From Lagopus muta (lineage: Eukaryota > Chordata > Aves > Galliformes > Phasianidae), in contig NC_064439.1 in the NCBI RefSeq assembly GCF_023343835.1, forward strand, positions 42,401,508 through 42,465,507: 64,000 nucleotides of DNA. Reading direction: 5' to 3'. A program made the translations under genes and the position numbers. The notes under the pieces are model-generated. The model saw only the letters and a program-made list of their open reading frames with translations. It had not been told where the DNA came from and made no database searches. This document shows positions 34,901-49,900 of the stretch, one piece after another (position 1 is the first letter of the stretch; each line of letters starts with the position of its first letter).

Positions 34901-37900
34901 TCTTAAGTACATTGTGTAATTAGACAACATTTCAGTGATAGCTTAAGTATTCATCACATGCTTTAGTTTCCTACGCTCATCAAAATATATTTGGTGGGGG
35001 AGTTACTTCATGCCCAAACTTGCTTTATTATGAAGTTAACTCACTTACTTCCACTTCTTGTTTCAAACACTCACCTGTGCCACCTTGAGCTCTTCTGCAA
35101 TGGCCTCGTATGCTTGTTCATTCATCTCTGGGGGAACAGGCTCTTTAAAAATGTCATCCATCGTCTCTTTGCAACACTCAAAATCTTCACAGTGAAAATC
35201 TGAGATCTCTGGGCTTATCCGTGGCACGAGGCGAGACCTCAGCTGGTACGCTTTTGTTGGAGTAGTTATGTTCTGTTATGGGGATTTCATAACAATCCTT
35301 ATTTTAACTGCAGTAAGGAATTAAGCTTTTTCTAGTGTTGCATATATATAAATGCTCAAAGTCACTTAGTTCTAAACCACTACACTTTCAGATTTGTCAC
35401 CTGATTATAGCAGGAAATAATGAAGGAAATAGTTCAGAACAAAAAGCAGCATTCCTAGTTTATTGTGTATAGATTACTGTAGTGAGGCTAAGGTATCCTA
35501 GAAATGAAGGCCGATGTTCTCACATGACTTAGAATTAAGTACACATGGCTTTAAAGAAATTATACCTTAAGAGTTTCTCTATGCAGCTTATGCAACTGAG
35601 ACACTTCTCGGCGTTTGTGTGCTTTGGTCGCTTCCAAAATGTTTTCAAGGTGCTGGTTTGCTTTCTGTAAGGACTGAAGTTCTGATTCCAGTTCCATATG
35701 CTTTTTCCTGTTTAGAAAGCATTTTAATACAAAAAATACAAATACAGAGTCAAAAACTCTTGATGAATATGCTACCATAAGTAAGAATAAGCTGCAGCAT
35801 TGCCAACGAGCATCATACTGAAACTGTACTCTTGGGCAAAGATGGAAGTACTTTTTTTTTTTTCTTTGAGAAGAAAGTCATAATTGCTTTATGTTGTGTT
35901 AAAAGAATAAATTGAAAAGCTAAGAAGTTTATTTGTGCTTTCATAATGAAAAAGACAGATGGGTAACTAAACTTGTCAGAAAAAATCCATTACACGGTAG
36001 GAAGTAAGCTGAGCACTCTGCAATTCCTTTTATGAGGAAGTGATATCACCCCCACCAAGATGGTTTTAAGCTTTAAAAATGTTATCCAGTTATACAAGAA
36101 GTCTGAACTGGTGCTTGCCAGGATTAAAGAAAATCCTTTAAAGATGATTTTTTTTTTTTTTTTTTCCTCTGGAAATGTTACTCTCTTAAGATTATTTTGC
36201 CTTACAGAAACACTTTAACTCAAATCCAACAGTTGAGCAGAAATTTAGGAATAATTTTCATTAGGTATTTTGCAGACCTACAAGGTATTACTGTGACTGT
36301 TGGCCTTACTGACATGATTGTAAGGTCAAAGTGTACAGACAAAAGGAAACGTGCTATTTCATCTTTTGGCAGTTTAATGCTGTAACTTTGCATGTAATAT
36401 GAGTTTCTGCAATGAAACAGAGGGAACAAAGTAGAACTTCAGTTCTGACTGCTAAGAGACAGCAGAAAAATTAACAGATTGTTTTTTGCAAAATTGTTAA
36501 GTGTTGCTCTGTTTATTCAGTTGCAGCACACAGTCATTACTTGCATGCAAAATAAAGCATCCAGTTACTCCAAAACTGGAACCAAGTTTAACATTTAGTA
36601 AGTCCAGAGGTCTCAACTCCATTGAGTTCAAAAGTGTGTGACTTCACCAGGTAAACTGCCTGAAGTTGCTAACATGTATGTACTATAAAGAAATCAAGAC
36701 ATGCACAAAACTCTGAATACAAAAGATAAAAATATATTGCATGGGCAGGAAAATGAACTGGTGTGAAGTTATGAACAAATGTTATGTTAATATGTTAATA
36801 TAAAAGTTATGAATAAATCTGTAATCAGTGATACTGGACAACAGATGCACTGCTGAATTGATAGACTCAGTAGATTGTTACATTATGATATACAAAGGTC
36901 ATAGGATTTACCACACTCAAATCTAAATGTAATTTGTACAATTGTCTGAATGCACAGAGTGCATATTATAAAGCTGCTTTGCAAAAAAAAAAATCAAAAC
37001 AAAACTGAAAAGGTTAATTCTAGAAGCACCACGTTGAAAATCAGTTCTAGGTCATTGCAAAACAGTGTTAGACACAAGATGAAAAACAAAAAGGTCAGGT
37101 CTCTCTTGCTTTCCAGTTTGATATTACATTCTCTGAACTCAGTTTTCTTGCATCTTGCATCAGATCCTGTAGTCACAGGATCTGAATTTTTCAGAAACAG
37201 AACTGATCAAGATAAGCCATGCATTATTCACTGGAATGTAAATATATATATTTATAAAAACAAAAAAATCTGAAAGCATTATGCAGGCCTTTCATCTTGT
37301 GCTGACTTCAAGACAAAAACTAACAGTAAACTTTTTCCTGTGTCAGTAAGAGACCCATATCTCATGTTCAGATGTCACAGCAAATGGACATTAATGAACT
37401 ACTGACACCATCCCTTTGTTCCAGTTTGAATTAAACCTTCTCCAGTAACAAATCTCAGGATGGTGGTTTTATCACCTTCTTAAAAATATTTGAAGTGGAG
37501 ATGAATATTAACAGATTAGTAAAAACTTTCTGGAATGCTTGGATTCTACATTTATAATGACTCCCACCTGCAACCTTGCATAATTTATGTGAAAATCTTG
37601 TAGCACTAAAATACAACAAGCAAAAAAATCTCTCCCACTCCTGAAAAGCAATCAAGCACTGGTTCCTGTCACTGTTTCCAACTGTAGTATTTCAGTTACT
37701 GTAAACACTTCCTCAACACAGTGACTAAGCCAAGATCCTTGTTCCAAGAGGCAGGTGACTTGAGGTAATTCAAAGACGCGTGCAAAACTGGCATGTTGTG
37801 AAGCGTAATTTTGCCTCTTAGCACAAGGAAAAGCTTTTGGAAAGACAATGCATCTGAAAGTATGTCTGCGCTGCAGTGATTGCTTTACAGGTGTGTCTGT

Positions 37901-40900
37901 CTGGGAGTAACTGAGTTGACTGGAACAGGTTCTGTGTGTATATCATCTTTCTGAATCTTTTATACAAAGAATGCGTTCTTATATATCCAGGATCTGAATC
38001 TCACTTTAAAAAAGAAAAGTAATTAAAAGCATTTAACTGAAGACATTTCTATACTGTTTTGTCTCACTTGGTTAGCTCTTTAAATTCTTCATATTCTTGT
38101 TTTGAACTCGCCAGTTCGCTCTGAGTTTGTAGCAGGCGTGCTTTCAGCTTCTCAACAGATGCCAGAGAGTTGCCTTCAGCTAATGTGGTGCTAGAATAGA
38201 CGTGCTGACCTAAAGAACAAGAACAGCCCCTCTGAAATCGCGGAGTACCTCAAATATCTTAACTTTTACCCAAATGCAAGCATTCATTTGCAGACTTTTG
38301 AACACAGGAACAGTGATTGAACAAAACAGGTATCAGCTACAGCCCACGTGACAGCCACTAGAATAATAAACATTACTAGAGCTCCCATGATAGAGATAAG
38401 GACGACAGAATAAGATTAGCGATGGTATGCACAAGATTAAAATGAATCCAAATACCCTACAGCTGTACTGGCAAGAAGGCCAACACAAACAAAATGAATT
38501 AAACCTGTTTTATTCAAGTCTTCAAGTATCACTGTGACAAAAGAAAAAAAAAACCCACACATCAAGACATTTCCAGCACTACTCTGCACAGAACAGAAAT
38601 GCAGTAAGCTTATTTAGCTCAAACACTTCAGCATATTTTTACCTCCAGTATTTTTCTCTGTGGCTGAAGCTTGCAAAAAAGCCTTTTCTAGTTCTGCAAC
38701 AGTCTGAGCATCAACTTCCTGGGCTTTTTTCACTGATTGTAGAGAACGAAGTCTTTTATTCTCCTCTCTGAGGTTATGATTCTCCATGGCATACTTGGCA
38801 ATTCGTGGGTGTTGTTCCATCTGTGATAAGCATTATTTTTTTTCAACAGTTTTTATTTTACAGACAACACTACAACACTGTACACATCTAATAATGCCTG
38901 ACCTGATTTCTGTACTAGTATTTTTCCCCATCCTCTCAGTTAAAGCTCAGTTACGAGACTCAGACTGATTCAAGCTAGTTTTCTTATACAATTGCTACTC
39001 CTTTCCCTACCTATTCAAATATTCTTGCACTTGGAATAAGCTATTTTTAAAGATCTATCTTCTCTTCAGTTTCTTTGTTCTCCAGAGCTGCCTCACAAAT
39101 AATATCCATCAATAATCTGAAGTCTCCTTTCCTCAAGCAAAACCCCAGGTTGGCCCATCTAACATCTACATTATTTTCACTGAGACACCTCCTGCATTAT
39201 TTGCACCCTGCTGCCTTGTTCTTTCAGCAGATGTCAGGAGGGTTCTTCCTCAAAATGAGTATTTGTGATCTCAGAGTCACTTAGAGCAGACTGGGTCCTC
39301 TACTACCTAACTTCAATAGTACTGCCTGCAGCATACTCCCACCACAACATCTCCCTTACTAGACTTGCTTATGCAAACACTCAGGCTCTTAAACCCACCC
39401 ATAGCACCCTCCAATGGAGAGAAGGAAGGTGCTATGGTTTTTGAGATACTTCTTTACATAAAGAGGCAGCACTTTATGTCCCCTTTTTTCCTGTCTTTCC
39501 CAGACTGGTTGAATCCATCCATCTCACAACTCTATCAAGTGAGCCATTCTCACAAAACCAATTTTTTCTAAAAAGGAAAAAAAAAAGCCAACCACAAGAC
39601 TTGCCTGTTCTCTGAGTGTCTGCAATTCCTCCCTCAATTCACTGAGGAGATCTTCTTGCTCTTTTGGCAATAAAGTTCCACCAGCTTCTTTATGCAGTCT
39701 CTCCAAGCGAACAATATGGTCTTCACGAAATTTGACTATCATTTTATTGGACTGAATGAATTTCTCCTTCTTGGCACACAAGTCTTCTAGCTGAGCAATT
39801 CTTTCTAGTAAATTCTTAGAAAGTACATACATAGATTAATGAAAAAGTGATAGTTACATCAGATTAATTTAAGGTTTAAACATCACCTACATATGAATCA
39901 TGCAAAACTCAGCTCATGATAATTTCTAGAAATATATAAACTATCATTCATTTGGAGCAGATCTGTTCAGAGCAACAACTCACACCCAAAACTCAAATTC
40001 CACACTATGTGAATTGAAAAAGTTTACTTAGAAGCAGCTTCAATGTGATTCCGTGGACTAAATATTCAGACAGGGAAGCACATCATGTGCACTCCTAGAA
40101 TGTCTCTTTTAGTTCGTTTCTTCCAAAAACAATCAATTTTTAATGATCCAGCACTGCACCATGACATGAACTAGAACACAGCAAAATGAATGACTGGCAG
40201 GTTTGCATCAAAAACACAATGTTGATCCAAATGCTCTGAGATGCCCTTAAAACTAAGTGAAGCAGAAGTTTGTTTTCCTGTTCAAATTTTTTAATGAAAA
40301 AAAAAATCACATCCTAAACCTAATCATATTAGGAAAGCTTATAGCTTGTCTGAATTTGAGATGAAAGATTTTATCTCAAATGCTATTTGACTCGTTTCCT
40401 TGTTACTGAAGCTTATAAGCTTTGTCCAAAGCTCCAGAGTATTTTTATTCAAAAAATAAAACATAAATATCAATTGATTTCAGTAAGCTCACTGGTCTTC
40501 TACAAGAGAGTACTGTAGAATGCACTTAGGAATACCACTGCTTTCTTACCTTCTTCTCACATTCTGATTTCTCCCAGAACAACATTGCTTCAATAAAGTT
40601 GTTAATGTAATTTATATTTTTTTTCTCCTTTTCAGCAGCATCTGCAGGGCAAGAACCAAATGCCAAGTGTATTAAAATGTCACTTAATCACATACACATA
40701 TAACATGATAGCATGTTCAAACAACATAATTCCTCTACAAAGATCATGTTGATACGCAGAGTAAGGAAGTTTAGACTATAATTCTTAGCCATCTGCGCGT
40801 GCTTACAGGGACCAGAACCCCTGTACATAATTTTATAATTAGCAGTATTGTTCAACAACTTTATAATTAACTTTTATTAAACAATCAGTTTGTTCAAATG

Positions 40901-43900
40901 AGTATATCTAATAAAATGTAAAAACCCTACAAAATGAGCTTGATAACGTATTACTCACATTTTTATTGTAGTTTGCACATATTAAAAATACACAAACTGC
41001 TTTATAAGGAAATTCAGAAAAATAAACATGAAGTAAGTGGACAGTTAGTAACTTAAATTGGAAGTAAAGTGTTCACACAAGGACTTAAATGGATTTAACT
41101 AATCAACTTCAGATACTGAAAACAGCTTTCATCCAGGCAAGTCTACTCAGTTATAAATACTACCTTATACTCAATTAACAGACAAAAACAATGTCATTAT
41201 GTTCATAAAGTTTGTAGTAAGCACATTTTGCATTTTTGTGTGATCAAGTATTACAAACATCATGATTTATCTGTATAAATACACCTTTTATAATATTAGC
41301 TATCTCATAAAAGCTCCCTTCAGTGTTTAAGCATTATCACTTGCTTTCCTCAAGAACTCTGTCACAAGTCTAACAACATTTTTGAGCCCTCCATCAGTAC
41401 CCTGGGTTCAACAGATTTGGTGCCCCCACAGTCACTGACTTTTTACAATTTAAATGCATATTCTTGTGAAGTCTTTTTTTCCCTTAGGAAAACTCAACCA
41501 CAGATGCTTTGTATTATGCAAATCTTCCTAACCTTTGTGGTATCTTTTGAAACTGGATCTATTTCTTGTCAAGGTCAGAGAAGAGGCCAGAGAGAAGGAG
41601 AGCAAAGCAGGCGTTACAAGATAACTTTATTGCCTTGTAATCAAAACATGACATAGGTAGCTTATTTCCATGAAGAAAAGTATTGCAGCTTAACCATCTA
41701 GTGATAAACTATTAGAAGAAAAAAATATATCTAGATAAAAACATCATCATCTTACAAGGAAACTAGCCTTTTATTGAAAGTCAAACACTCTTATTAAGAT
41801 CTTCCTGAAGAGGCAAAATGGGGAAGAGGAGAAAAAGCCAGCCCAGAGATTAAAACGAATGCAGATTGGATGGACATTATCAACACCTTAGTGCCCCTGC
41901 AACCTAAATATACAAACAATCATATGTGAATTTTTGGTTACTGGAAGTACTGGGCAACCTACCACTTATTTTAGGTATTATTTCAGCAAATACAGCCCAG
42001 TGCTTAAACTTTTGAGAGCAATGAAATACATATCAAGAACTTCTGCAAAATACTGGATGTACATAGAGGCAACATAAAATACAGGCAATCTGTGTATGAT
42101 GTTATGATGTGGATTACCAACAACCACAAATCATAAAACCATGACAGGCTGGTACCTACAAAACCATTGCTGAGAAACATGATAATTATACAAAGCTCCA
42201 ACATACTCTAAGCTACAAAAGAAGCAAATTCTCTTTTTAAATCTCTTACCTCGTGATACAGAAATATCATGCATAGATGGCACTGACGTAAGTTGAGCAA
42301 GTTGCTCTTTCAGCTTCTTGACTTCAGCTTGCAGCTGGCTCACATTTCCTTGTGTGTCTTCATTCACCACAGCCTTTGATAAATATTTAAGAGAAAATCA
42401 TGAGAAGGTACAAATAGAAAGCTTATTATAATTCATAGTTAAAGGAAAAATTGAAAGACTGCAAAGCAATCAAACTATTGAGAACTCTTTAGGTCTTTCT
42501 GAAGAAAGAACTCATGGCTAAATGTTCAAGTTATTGAGCAGCCAACAATTTAGTTTTGCTAAAAGCAATGATTAAGAAATTTGAATATTTTCTGTACAGT
42601 TTACTCTAGATAATCTTGAAAAACAAAGCTAAGCAGTATGTGGTGAATAAAATAGTTTCACAAAAGATGTAAACATAGTTTGACTCATGAGAAATTACTT
42701 TTTTCATATAGCATACAGAAAAACTGGATGTACTGAATAACATTTAATCTAAACTTGTCACGACAACTTTTAGTACAGATTTGGGTACATTTCACATTTT
42801 CTAATGTTAGTGCTCAGAGAAGAAACAACAAACACCAACACTGTCCTGAGCCACTGTCAAATCTCCAGCAGTTGTTCTCAACTCATAATCAAAAGCAAAC
42901 AAATTCTCTTCAAAAAATAATTTGTAAGAAAAGATCAGGAGAAGCAAACTCATATCTTAAGATGTTATATTCATTTCAGTGAGTGATAGCATGAGAGTGT
43001 ATTACTGAAGTTATCCTGTTGGTAGATATGTAATTTGAATGATAAAAAAACCTTGTCTGATTCAGGCAATAAAGACATTGAGGTTCTTGTTTACCTTGTT
43101 TTTAATCAACTTTGCTCGCTGAGCAAAATTAAGGGTTGACAGTGTCTCACCAAAACACCTGGATCCTGGATGGACATTTGCAATTATACATGTTTTTGCG
43201 TTACCGCCGAGGGAATCCTGTTTAAAAAAATCCAAAGAAATTAGCTTTGTTTGCAGGTTTGGGGCTACATCAAGAAGCCCTAGTACTACAATGCAAAATC
43301 GTGGTACACCAAAGTGGCATAACTCTCCTGAGGTCCCTTCTTCTAAGGTGTACATGAAATGGATGGAATGCTGCAGTTTTGCCATTTTAAATAATAATCT
43401 CTGTAGTAAGCAAAAGAAATTTTATGTTACAACTATGTCGTATAAAACAAAAAATATACTGATATTAGTAACTGTTCAGAGTTCTAGTGAGTGCTGGCAT
43501 CCCACAGAAAAGAATGCTTCATCTTCAAATGCTTCTATCTTTATTTTCTGATCAGCTCGAAAATAATCCATGAATTTTCAAATAGGAAACAGGAAATGTG
43601 TCAAATGCTCAGTGTCACACATTAGCACACAGACTAATTCTGGAGACCCTGTCATACATTTCAACCAGTCTCTAAATATCACTGATACAGAGTCTTTCCC
43701 AAATTTTAATTCCCAAATTATAAGGAAGAAGGCATACACTTCTTTATCAACACTTACAAATATGTAAAAGGAAAATGGAAACATAAATAAATTTCTTGTC
43801 TTCAGTTAGCAGCAATGGAGCATCTGCTTAGGCGAAAAGATGTTTTTCATGCTTTACTCCTCATGCCCCATACTAACATACATTTTTATGTACGTGTGTT

Positions 43901-46900
43901 CAGTTTGCCAAAGCTGAATTTAAAAATAAATCCAAAAACACACACACACAAAAACACAAACAACCACAAACTGTTTCTACCTCGACTAGTATGTAAAATC
44001 CAGAGGATCTATATTACCCGTAGCAGAAAAGTGAGCTTGGAATCCCGATAACAAATGTGTCTCTGTTTTCCATTACCCACATCAACAAGTGCTGTGATTA
44101 CTTGGCCCAGGCAACTCAGCGATCGATTTATGTTACCCGCTTCCTAGAACAGAAAATACAAGTGAGAAGATCTGGTGGATGGGACAGGGCAATGCAACTG
44201 AAAGGAAAAAGATGCCACAGATAGTACAGAACTAACCTTCAGTCTCAGTCCTTCTGTATGGGTGTCTTTCTGTCTCTCAGACCCTGCCAAGTCTACCAGG
44301 TTGAGAAGGGAAGAACGAATGTTAACAATGTCATTGTTTTTCTCCATGGATTCCACTGTGATAGTGAAAACTGCGTGTGACCTTGAGGATTCTCTGTTCA
44401 TTGAGGTTGATGCTACACGACGGTTTCTCCAGCCCATAGTTAATACCTGATTAATAAACATGAAAAAGACATTAAACAAGTATTTCAGACAGGACCCGCT
44501 ATTCACTTGAAGGTGAGATAAACAGTAGTAAGTACACTTCAGTGCAAGAGCTTTCAAAAATCCCAAGGACAAGCACATTCTTTCCAGTATTTTATATATT
44601 ACATTAAAAAATATTGACATAATATATAAAAGAGATAGATACTACAAAAAACAAGGGGGAGGAATATTATACAAATAGATAGTCAAGCTTAATAAAAAAC
44701 TAATTACAGTTTTAATTTCTTCCCTCCTAGAGTGCCATTGCCATTTCAGAGTAGAACATATCCAATACTTGTACATGTTAGCAGTACACAAGGAAAAGAA
44801 TATTTGAAGTTACAACAGTACTGTGCACTTCACTCTTGGAGAAATCAACTTGACAATTTCTGAAACACACATGCTGCTTAATTAGCACAGGATGTAATTT
44901 TCTGTTGTTATTTCAAAGATGTGAGGAGTATTCTGGAGAGATTACAGTGATTGCAATTCATATGTTCCATATATTTTAGAACTCTATGATTTCTTACATG
45001 TGTGAGATGGTCAAGAAATGCTATCTAATCACAGACTTTTACCAGTGCTTTGGAAAGGAGGAGAGGGTGTCACAGACAGCGCCCAAAAAACCAAGGGCTT
45101 AAATTAGAGAAATATTTACCAAATAGGCCATTAATCGAGATTAGAAGTTCAAGCATTTAAAAGTGGCAAAAATACCTGGTATGCTTCAGCAGCAGATGAT
45201 AACACCTGTTCAACAGCACCATCAACAAAGACCCCCTTCTTGATGTGCTCTCTGAGAAAGAGTCCAGCTGAAGCAGAGTCTAGCAAGTCAAATATCTGCT
45301 CATTGTAGATTTCAATAAAAGAGCATTTGCAGAGAAAACTCTTTCCACTGCCAGCCTTCAAAACACAAACATTTACACTATAAATGCACTAGGTTTTATT
45401 AAGCTTTTCATTGTATGACAGTGATTTTATTTTTATATATATGAAGCTGTAAGCTTGCTTATGTATATTCAGCATGTTATGCATTTCTGACATCCCTTGA
45501 AACTCAGATGAAAACCGACATCCAGAAACCTAGATGCATTTTTAGATTCACAACAAGCATGCACGTGTCTGAAGAGCTAGACACAATTGCTTCTGATTAA
45601 TAGATTTTAAGCAAGTCAGCCATAATCTCAGAAACTTCACTTCCACACACCACATTACAAAACAGCCTTAGCTAAATTTTGATGCGAGACATACCTCACT
45701 GCATTAGTATGCATAAAATAAATGTACCTTTTCTTTCTCACGTTCAATTAGAAAAAATAAGTATTCAAAGCTCCGTGGAATGACACCTCTCAGACTGTGA
45801 GTGAAATTATCAGAATCAGATGGTCCTAAAGAGATTTTTAAATAAAAAGTTTTAATTAGTATTACTCAAGTGAAATGGTTGGTTGGTTGTTTTCCAAGGT
45901 GCCATTATAGAGGACTTCAGTAAGTTTTAATTAGTGAATGGCAAAACTCAATTAGTGAACTGCAAAAATCAATGAAATCAACTTTCATGATCCAAGACAA
46001 TATTCCACAATATTCAGGTTTAAACAATATCAAAGCAATCCTTGTGAAAGGTCATTTTCTGTCTTTAGGGTTACCTAAGTCTAAAATAGTATGAAACATG
46101 AACTTCCATGTCAAATAGTACAGATGAGGCCTTAAGCCTGACTTGACTAATCAGACAGACAGTGGTTCTGGCCCCATGTTCATTTAATTCCTATGTAGTC
46201 CTCTTAAACAGATCAGCCATACAATTTTGGTTGTTTCAGTACCTTTCTAACATCAAGTGAAATATTAATGCATTTAAAATTACTACTGCATGATGTACAA
46301 AATACAATAGGTTTCATATACTGAGGGGTCTTAAAATCCTAGTTGGGTATGAACCAGTTATTTTGAAAACCTCACTATAATTTTACTATGAAAGAATGTT
46401 ACATATAAATATTTTTTACATATTAATATTTTTTCTACACATGTAGAATACATCAGCCAAACAGGAAAACAGCAGAACTGCTCATTTTTTGATACAGCTC
46501 ACTCAAAATGCTTGATTCCACTGAAAAGTTTTTCTCCTGTCAAAAACAAAATTATGCAACCTCAAAAAGATGGAGTACTTTGCTATCTATCGTGATAAAA
46601 ACTAAGAGTAACCGCACTGAGCTCCACACCATTTATTGGATACAAGGAAAAAGTCTTCAACTTTCAATGCCTAAAGGGAGCCCTAAAGGGAGCCTACAGA
46701 GGGGAGGGGAATCAACTCTTTGAAAGGGTTGATATGTGTAGGACGAGGGGAAATGGTTTTAAGTTGAGGGAGGGAGATTTAGGTCGGACATCAGGGGGAA
46801 ATTCTTTACCCACAGAGTGGTGAGGTGCTGGAACAGGCTGCCCAGAGAGGTTGTGGATGCCCCGTCCCTGGAGGTGTTCAAGGCCAGGTTGGATGGGCCC

Positions 46901-49900
46901 TGGGCAGCCTGGTTTAGCATTAAATGTGGAGGTTGGTGGCCCTGCATGTAGCAGGCGGGTTGGAGAGATTCATGATTCTGGAGGTCCCTTCCAACCCTGG
47001 CCATTCTGTGATTCTGTGGTTCTGTGATTCAACAGTGAGGGTGGTGAGGCACAAAAACAGGCTGCCTGGAGATGTGGTTGATGCCCCATCCCTGGAGACA
47101 TACAAGGTGAGGCTGGATCAGGCCCTGGGCAGTGTGATGTAGCTGTGGATGTCCGTGTTCATTGCAGGGGAGTTGGACTAGATGACCTTTAAAGGACACT
47201 TCCAATCATAAGGATTCTCTGCTCCTTTAAACCTTAAAGCTACCCAAAGAAAGAGAAAAATCTCAATCGTCCCCAGCATTTGAGCCAAGGGGACATTTCA
47301 ACTCCAGAAATAAAACATTAAGAAACTACTTAACTCACAACTTGTATACAGAGTTCTATATGATGATCAATGTAAGATAAAGCTGTCTTAATGCACTTAC
47401 CCATCATAGTAAAAGTTTTTCCTGATCCAGTCTGGCCACTAAAAAAAACCCCAAAAAGTAGTAGTAAGACAACAAAGCATTATCCCAGCTCTGATTTTTA
47501 AATTAATCTGTATCTTTTAAAGAAAACTGACAGTTTCAAATGTAAGAAACAGAAGATTAAAAAAACAGAGGGAAGCTGAGAATATATGAAAATAGAAGAG
47601 TGAATTTTGACCTCTTTGCTCCCCCCACCCCCCTTTTCTTTTGCATTTCTGTTGGAAAGGGAATAGTGGAACTCAGCATTAAAATAAAACCTTTCAAATA
47701 GACACATAAAATCCCAGAAGACTGCACCAAAAAAATGAGTTTAATGTCCCTCAGTAGCATACATGAACTAACAATTAAAACCCTTTCAAGTTGAATATTT
47801 CCTCTTATTATCCTTAGTTATTAATAATGCTAGAGAAGTTTTACAGCAATTTCACTTGATTTTTCCAAAGTAGAGTTCAGTTTTGCAAAAGCTTTTCCAG
47901 ACTAAAACTAAACAAACAGTAACACTTCCATAAGATCAGCCCTCCAAGTTAGCATTTTTAACAGAAGTGCCTACTCCGTTTTCAAAGTGAGAAAATATTT
48001 TCAGTTAATATGGTGATATTAATGCTACTAATCTTGGATATAGTTTTCCTCTGAAAACACTTTGAAAGCTGAAACAAGTAGTGCAAGAACATTTTCTTCA
48101 TTGTTCTGAACTAAGGAAGCATTTTCAGAGCTTACCCTAACATTAAGCAGACTCAGGAAATGAAAACCACTATTAGTCATTAACAAACTCTCCTCAAATA
48201 GTGTGATTTCTATGAAATTAAACCATTAAATGACTTACTATGCAAAGATGGTTCCATTGTAGCCATTCATACATGATTCAACAATACTTTTGGCCACACT
48301 TGAGAACACTGACTCCTGGGGACAAAGGAAAGAGAAGACACTTGGCTGCAGCAATTTAAGTATCTTTTCTATCAGCCTGTTCTGTGTGATAACAATGTAA
48401 CGTACAAAATAATTGCATTATTCAGGGTCAGACAGGTTATCACGACCCTTGAAGGTCTCTCACAGCAAAAAAAGTCATAGGACATGGTGAGCCTTTGTGA
48501 CGTAGAACACTGTGAAAAAACTGAGTAAAATTCACCACAATATGGTTTCAAAATTTTTATTATGTATAGTATTAATTTTGGTCCAGTGTTCATTATAATT
48601 ATTATGTGGTTTATAGCAAAATTGAAACTATGACAATCAGCAAAACTGGTCAGCTTTCCACATTTGCCATGGTACAGTGGCATATTGGGCAAACGTGCAC
48701 AGCCACTCAGCTTCCATTTTCATGCATTTCCTAGACATGCAAAAAAAGCCTTGCTGCAAATGATAGCTGAGCACCTTGTTTTCTTTTAGAGATGCTGTAT
48801 ATATTATGGGTCCTTATTATGACATTTATTAAGAACTTCGCAACTTCTGTGCAGAGTTCTGCATGAAGATGGATGACAGGATGCTGTCACGAGCAGTTCA
48901 TTTCTTCATATAAAACAGAGATGACACTTGAAGGATGATGCTGCTCCTTTATTAGAATACACTTCAAGTCAGCACTATTAAAAAGACCTCACTCTTACTC
49001 CTTATACAACCAATGCTTTATGAAACTAAGAAATTAATCACCATATGTAAGGACATTGCAGAAACAACTGAGATAGATTACTTTTAGGTTTTCCCATTAA
49101 GATCATATTGTAGGAAGGAAAGACTTCCTTAAGAGCTTGGAAATGGAAGTGTGGTGCATTAGATGTTAAATGAAAATGATGTTCAGAACTTCAAGAATGC
49201 AATATTGCGAAGATTAAATTGGAGCATTTTCCTTCTGTATTACCTTTTCCAAGGGCATAAGAACATTAAGCAGTGAAAATTTCTGAACAATATATCTGTT
49301 AAAAAGCAGATATAAAAGGAAATATAACTGTAATAGGGTCATAAACTTCTAACATACGAATCACATCGGCTGTTGGCTACCATCCATTTTTGTGTGATTA
49401 TCTCAACAGGGCGTTATTTTCTGTTCATGCTATTACTGCTATGTTTACAAACAGGAGCTTTCATTCTAACTCAAGCTTTGATTAAACAAATTAGTGGTGC
49501 TTAAAAATACATAAAAACTATTCAAAAGTGGAATTAAGGGCAGTATCTCTGAACTACAGCCACATATTAACAAATAGAGCACAGCAAAAAATAAGACCCC
49601 AAAAAATATGACCAAAGGAATGACGTCTTTAGAAAGGTTTAACACAGCAGTTGCCAAAATCTAGGGAAAACCTGCACTACAGCTACAAATTTCTGTAAGT
49701 TATTCAGTTATTACCTGTGTTGTTTCCATATTTGCAACATAATCAAAAGTGAAGATCTTCGGCTCAGGCTTTGAATGCAGACGGATGGTGTTTGATGAAA
49801 GAACAGATAAACACAAGCCTTGATCTCCATCAGTTAATGCAGTTCCCTCTGAAGGGGGACGTACTCTTACGTAAACCTTGATAGCATCCCCTTCAACGCT

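Noticed and set aside
46759-47142. Open frames of 60-80 codons on both strands
   Set aside because: They fall entirely within the two abutting CR1 fragments and are repeat by-products.
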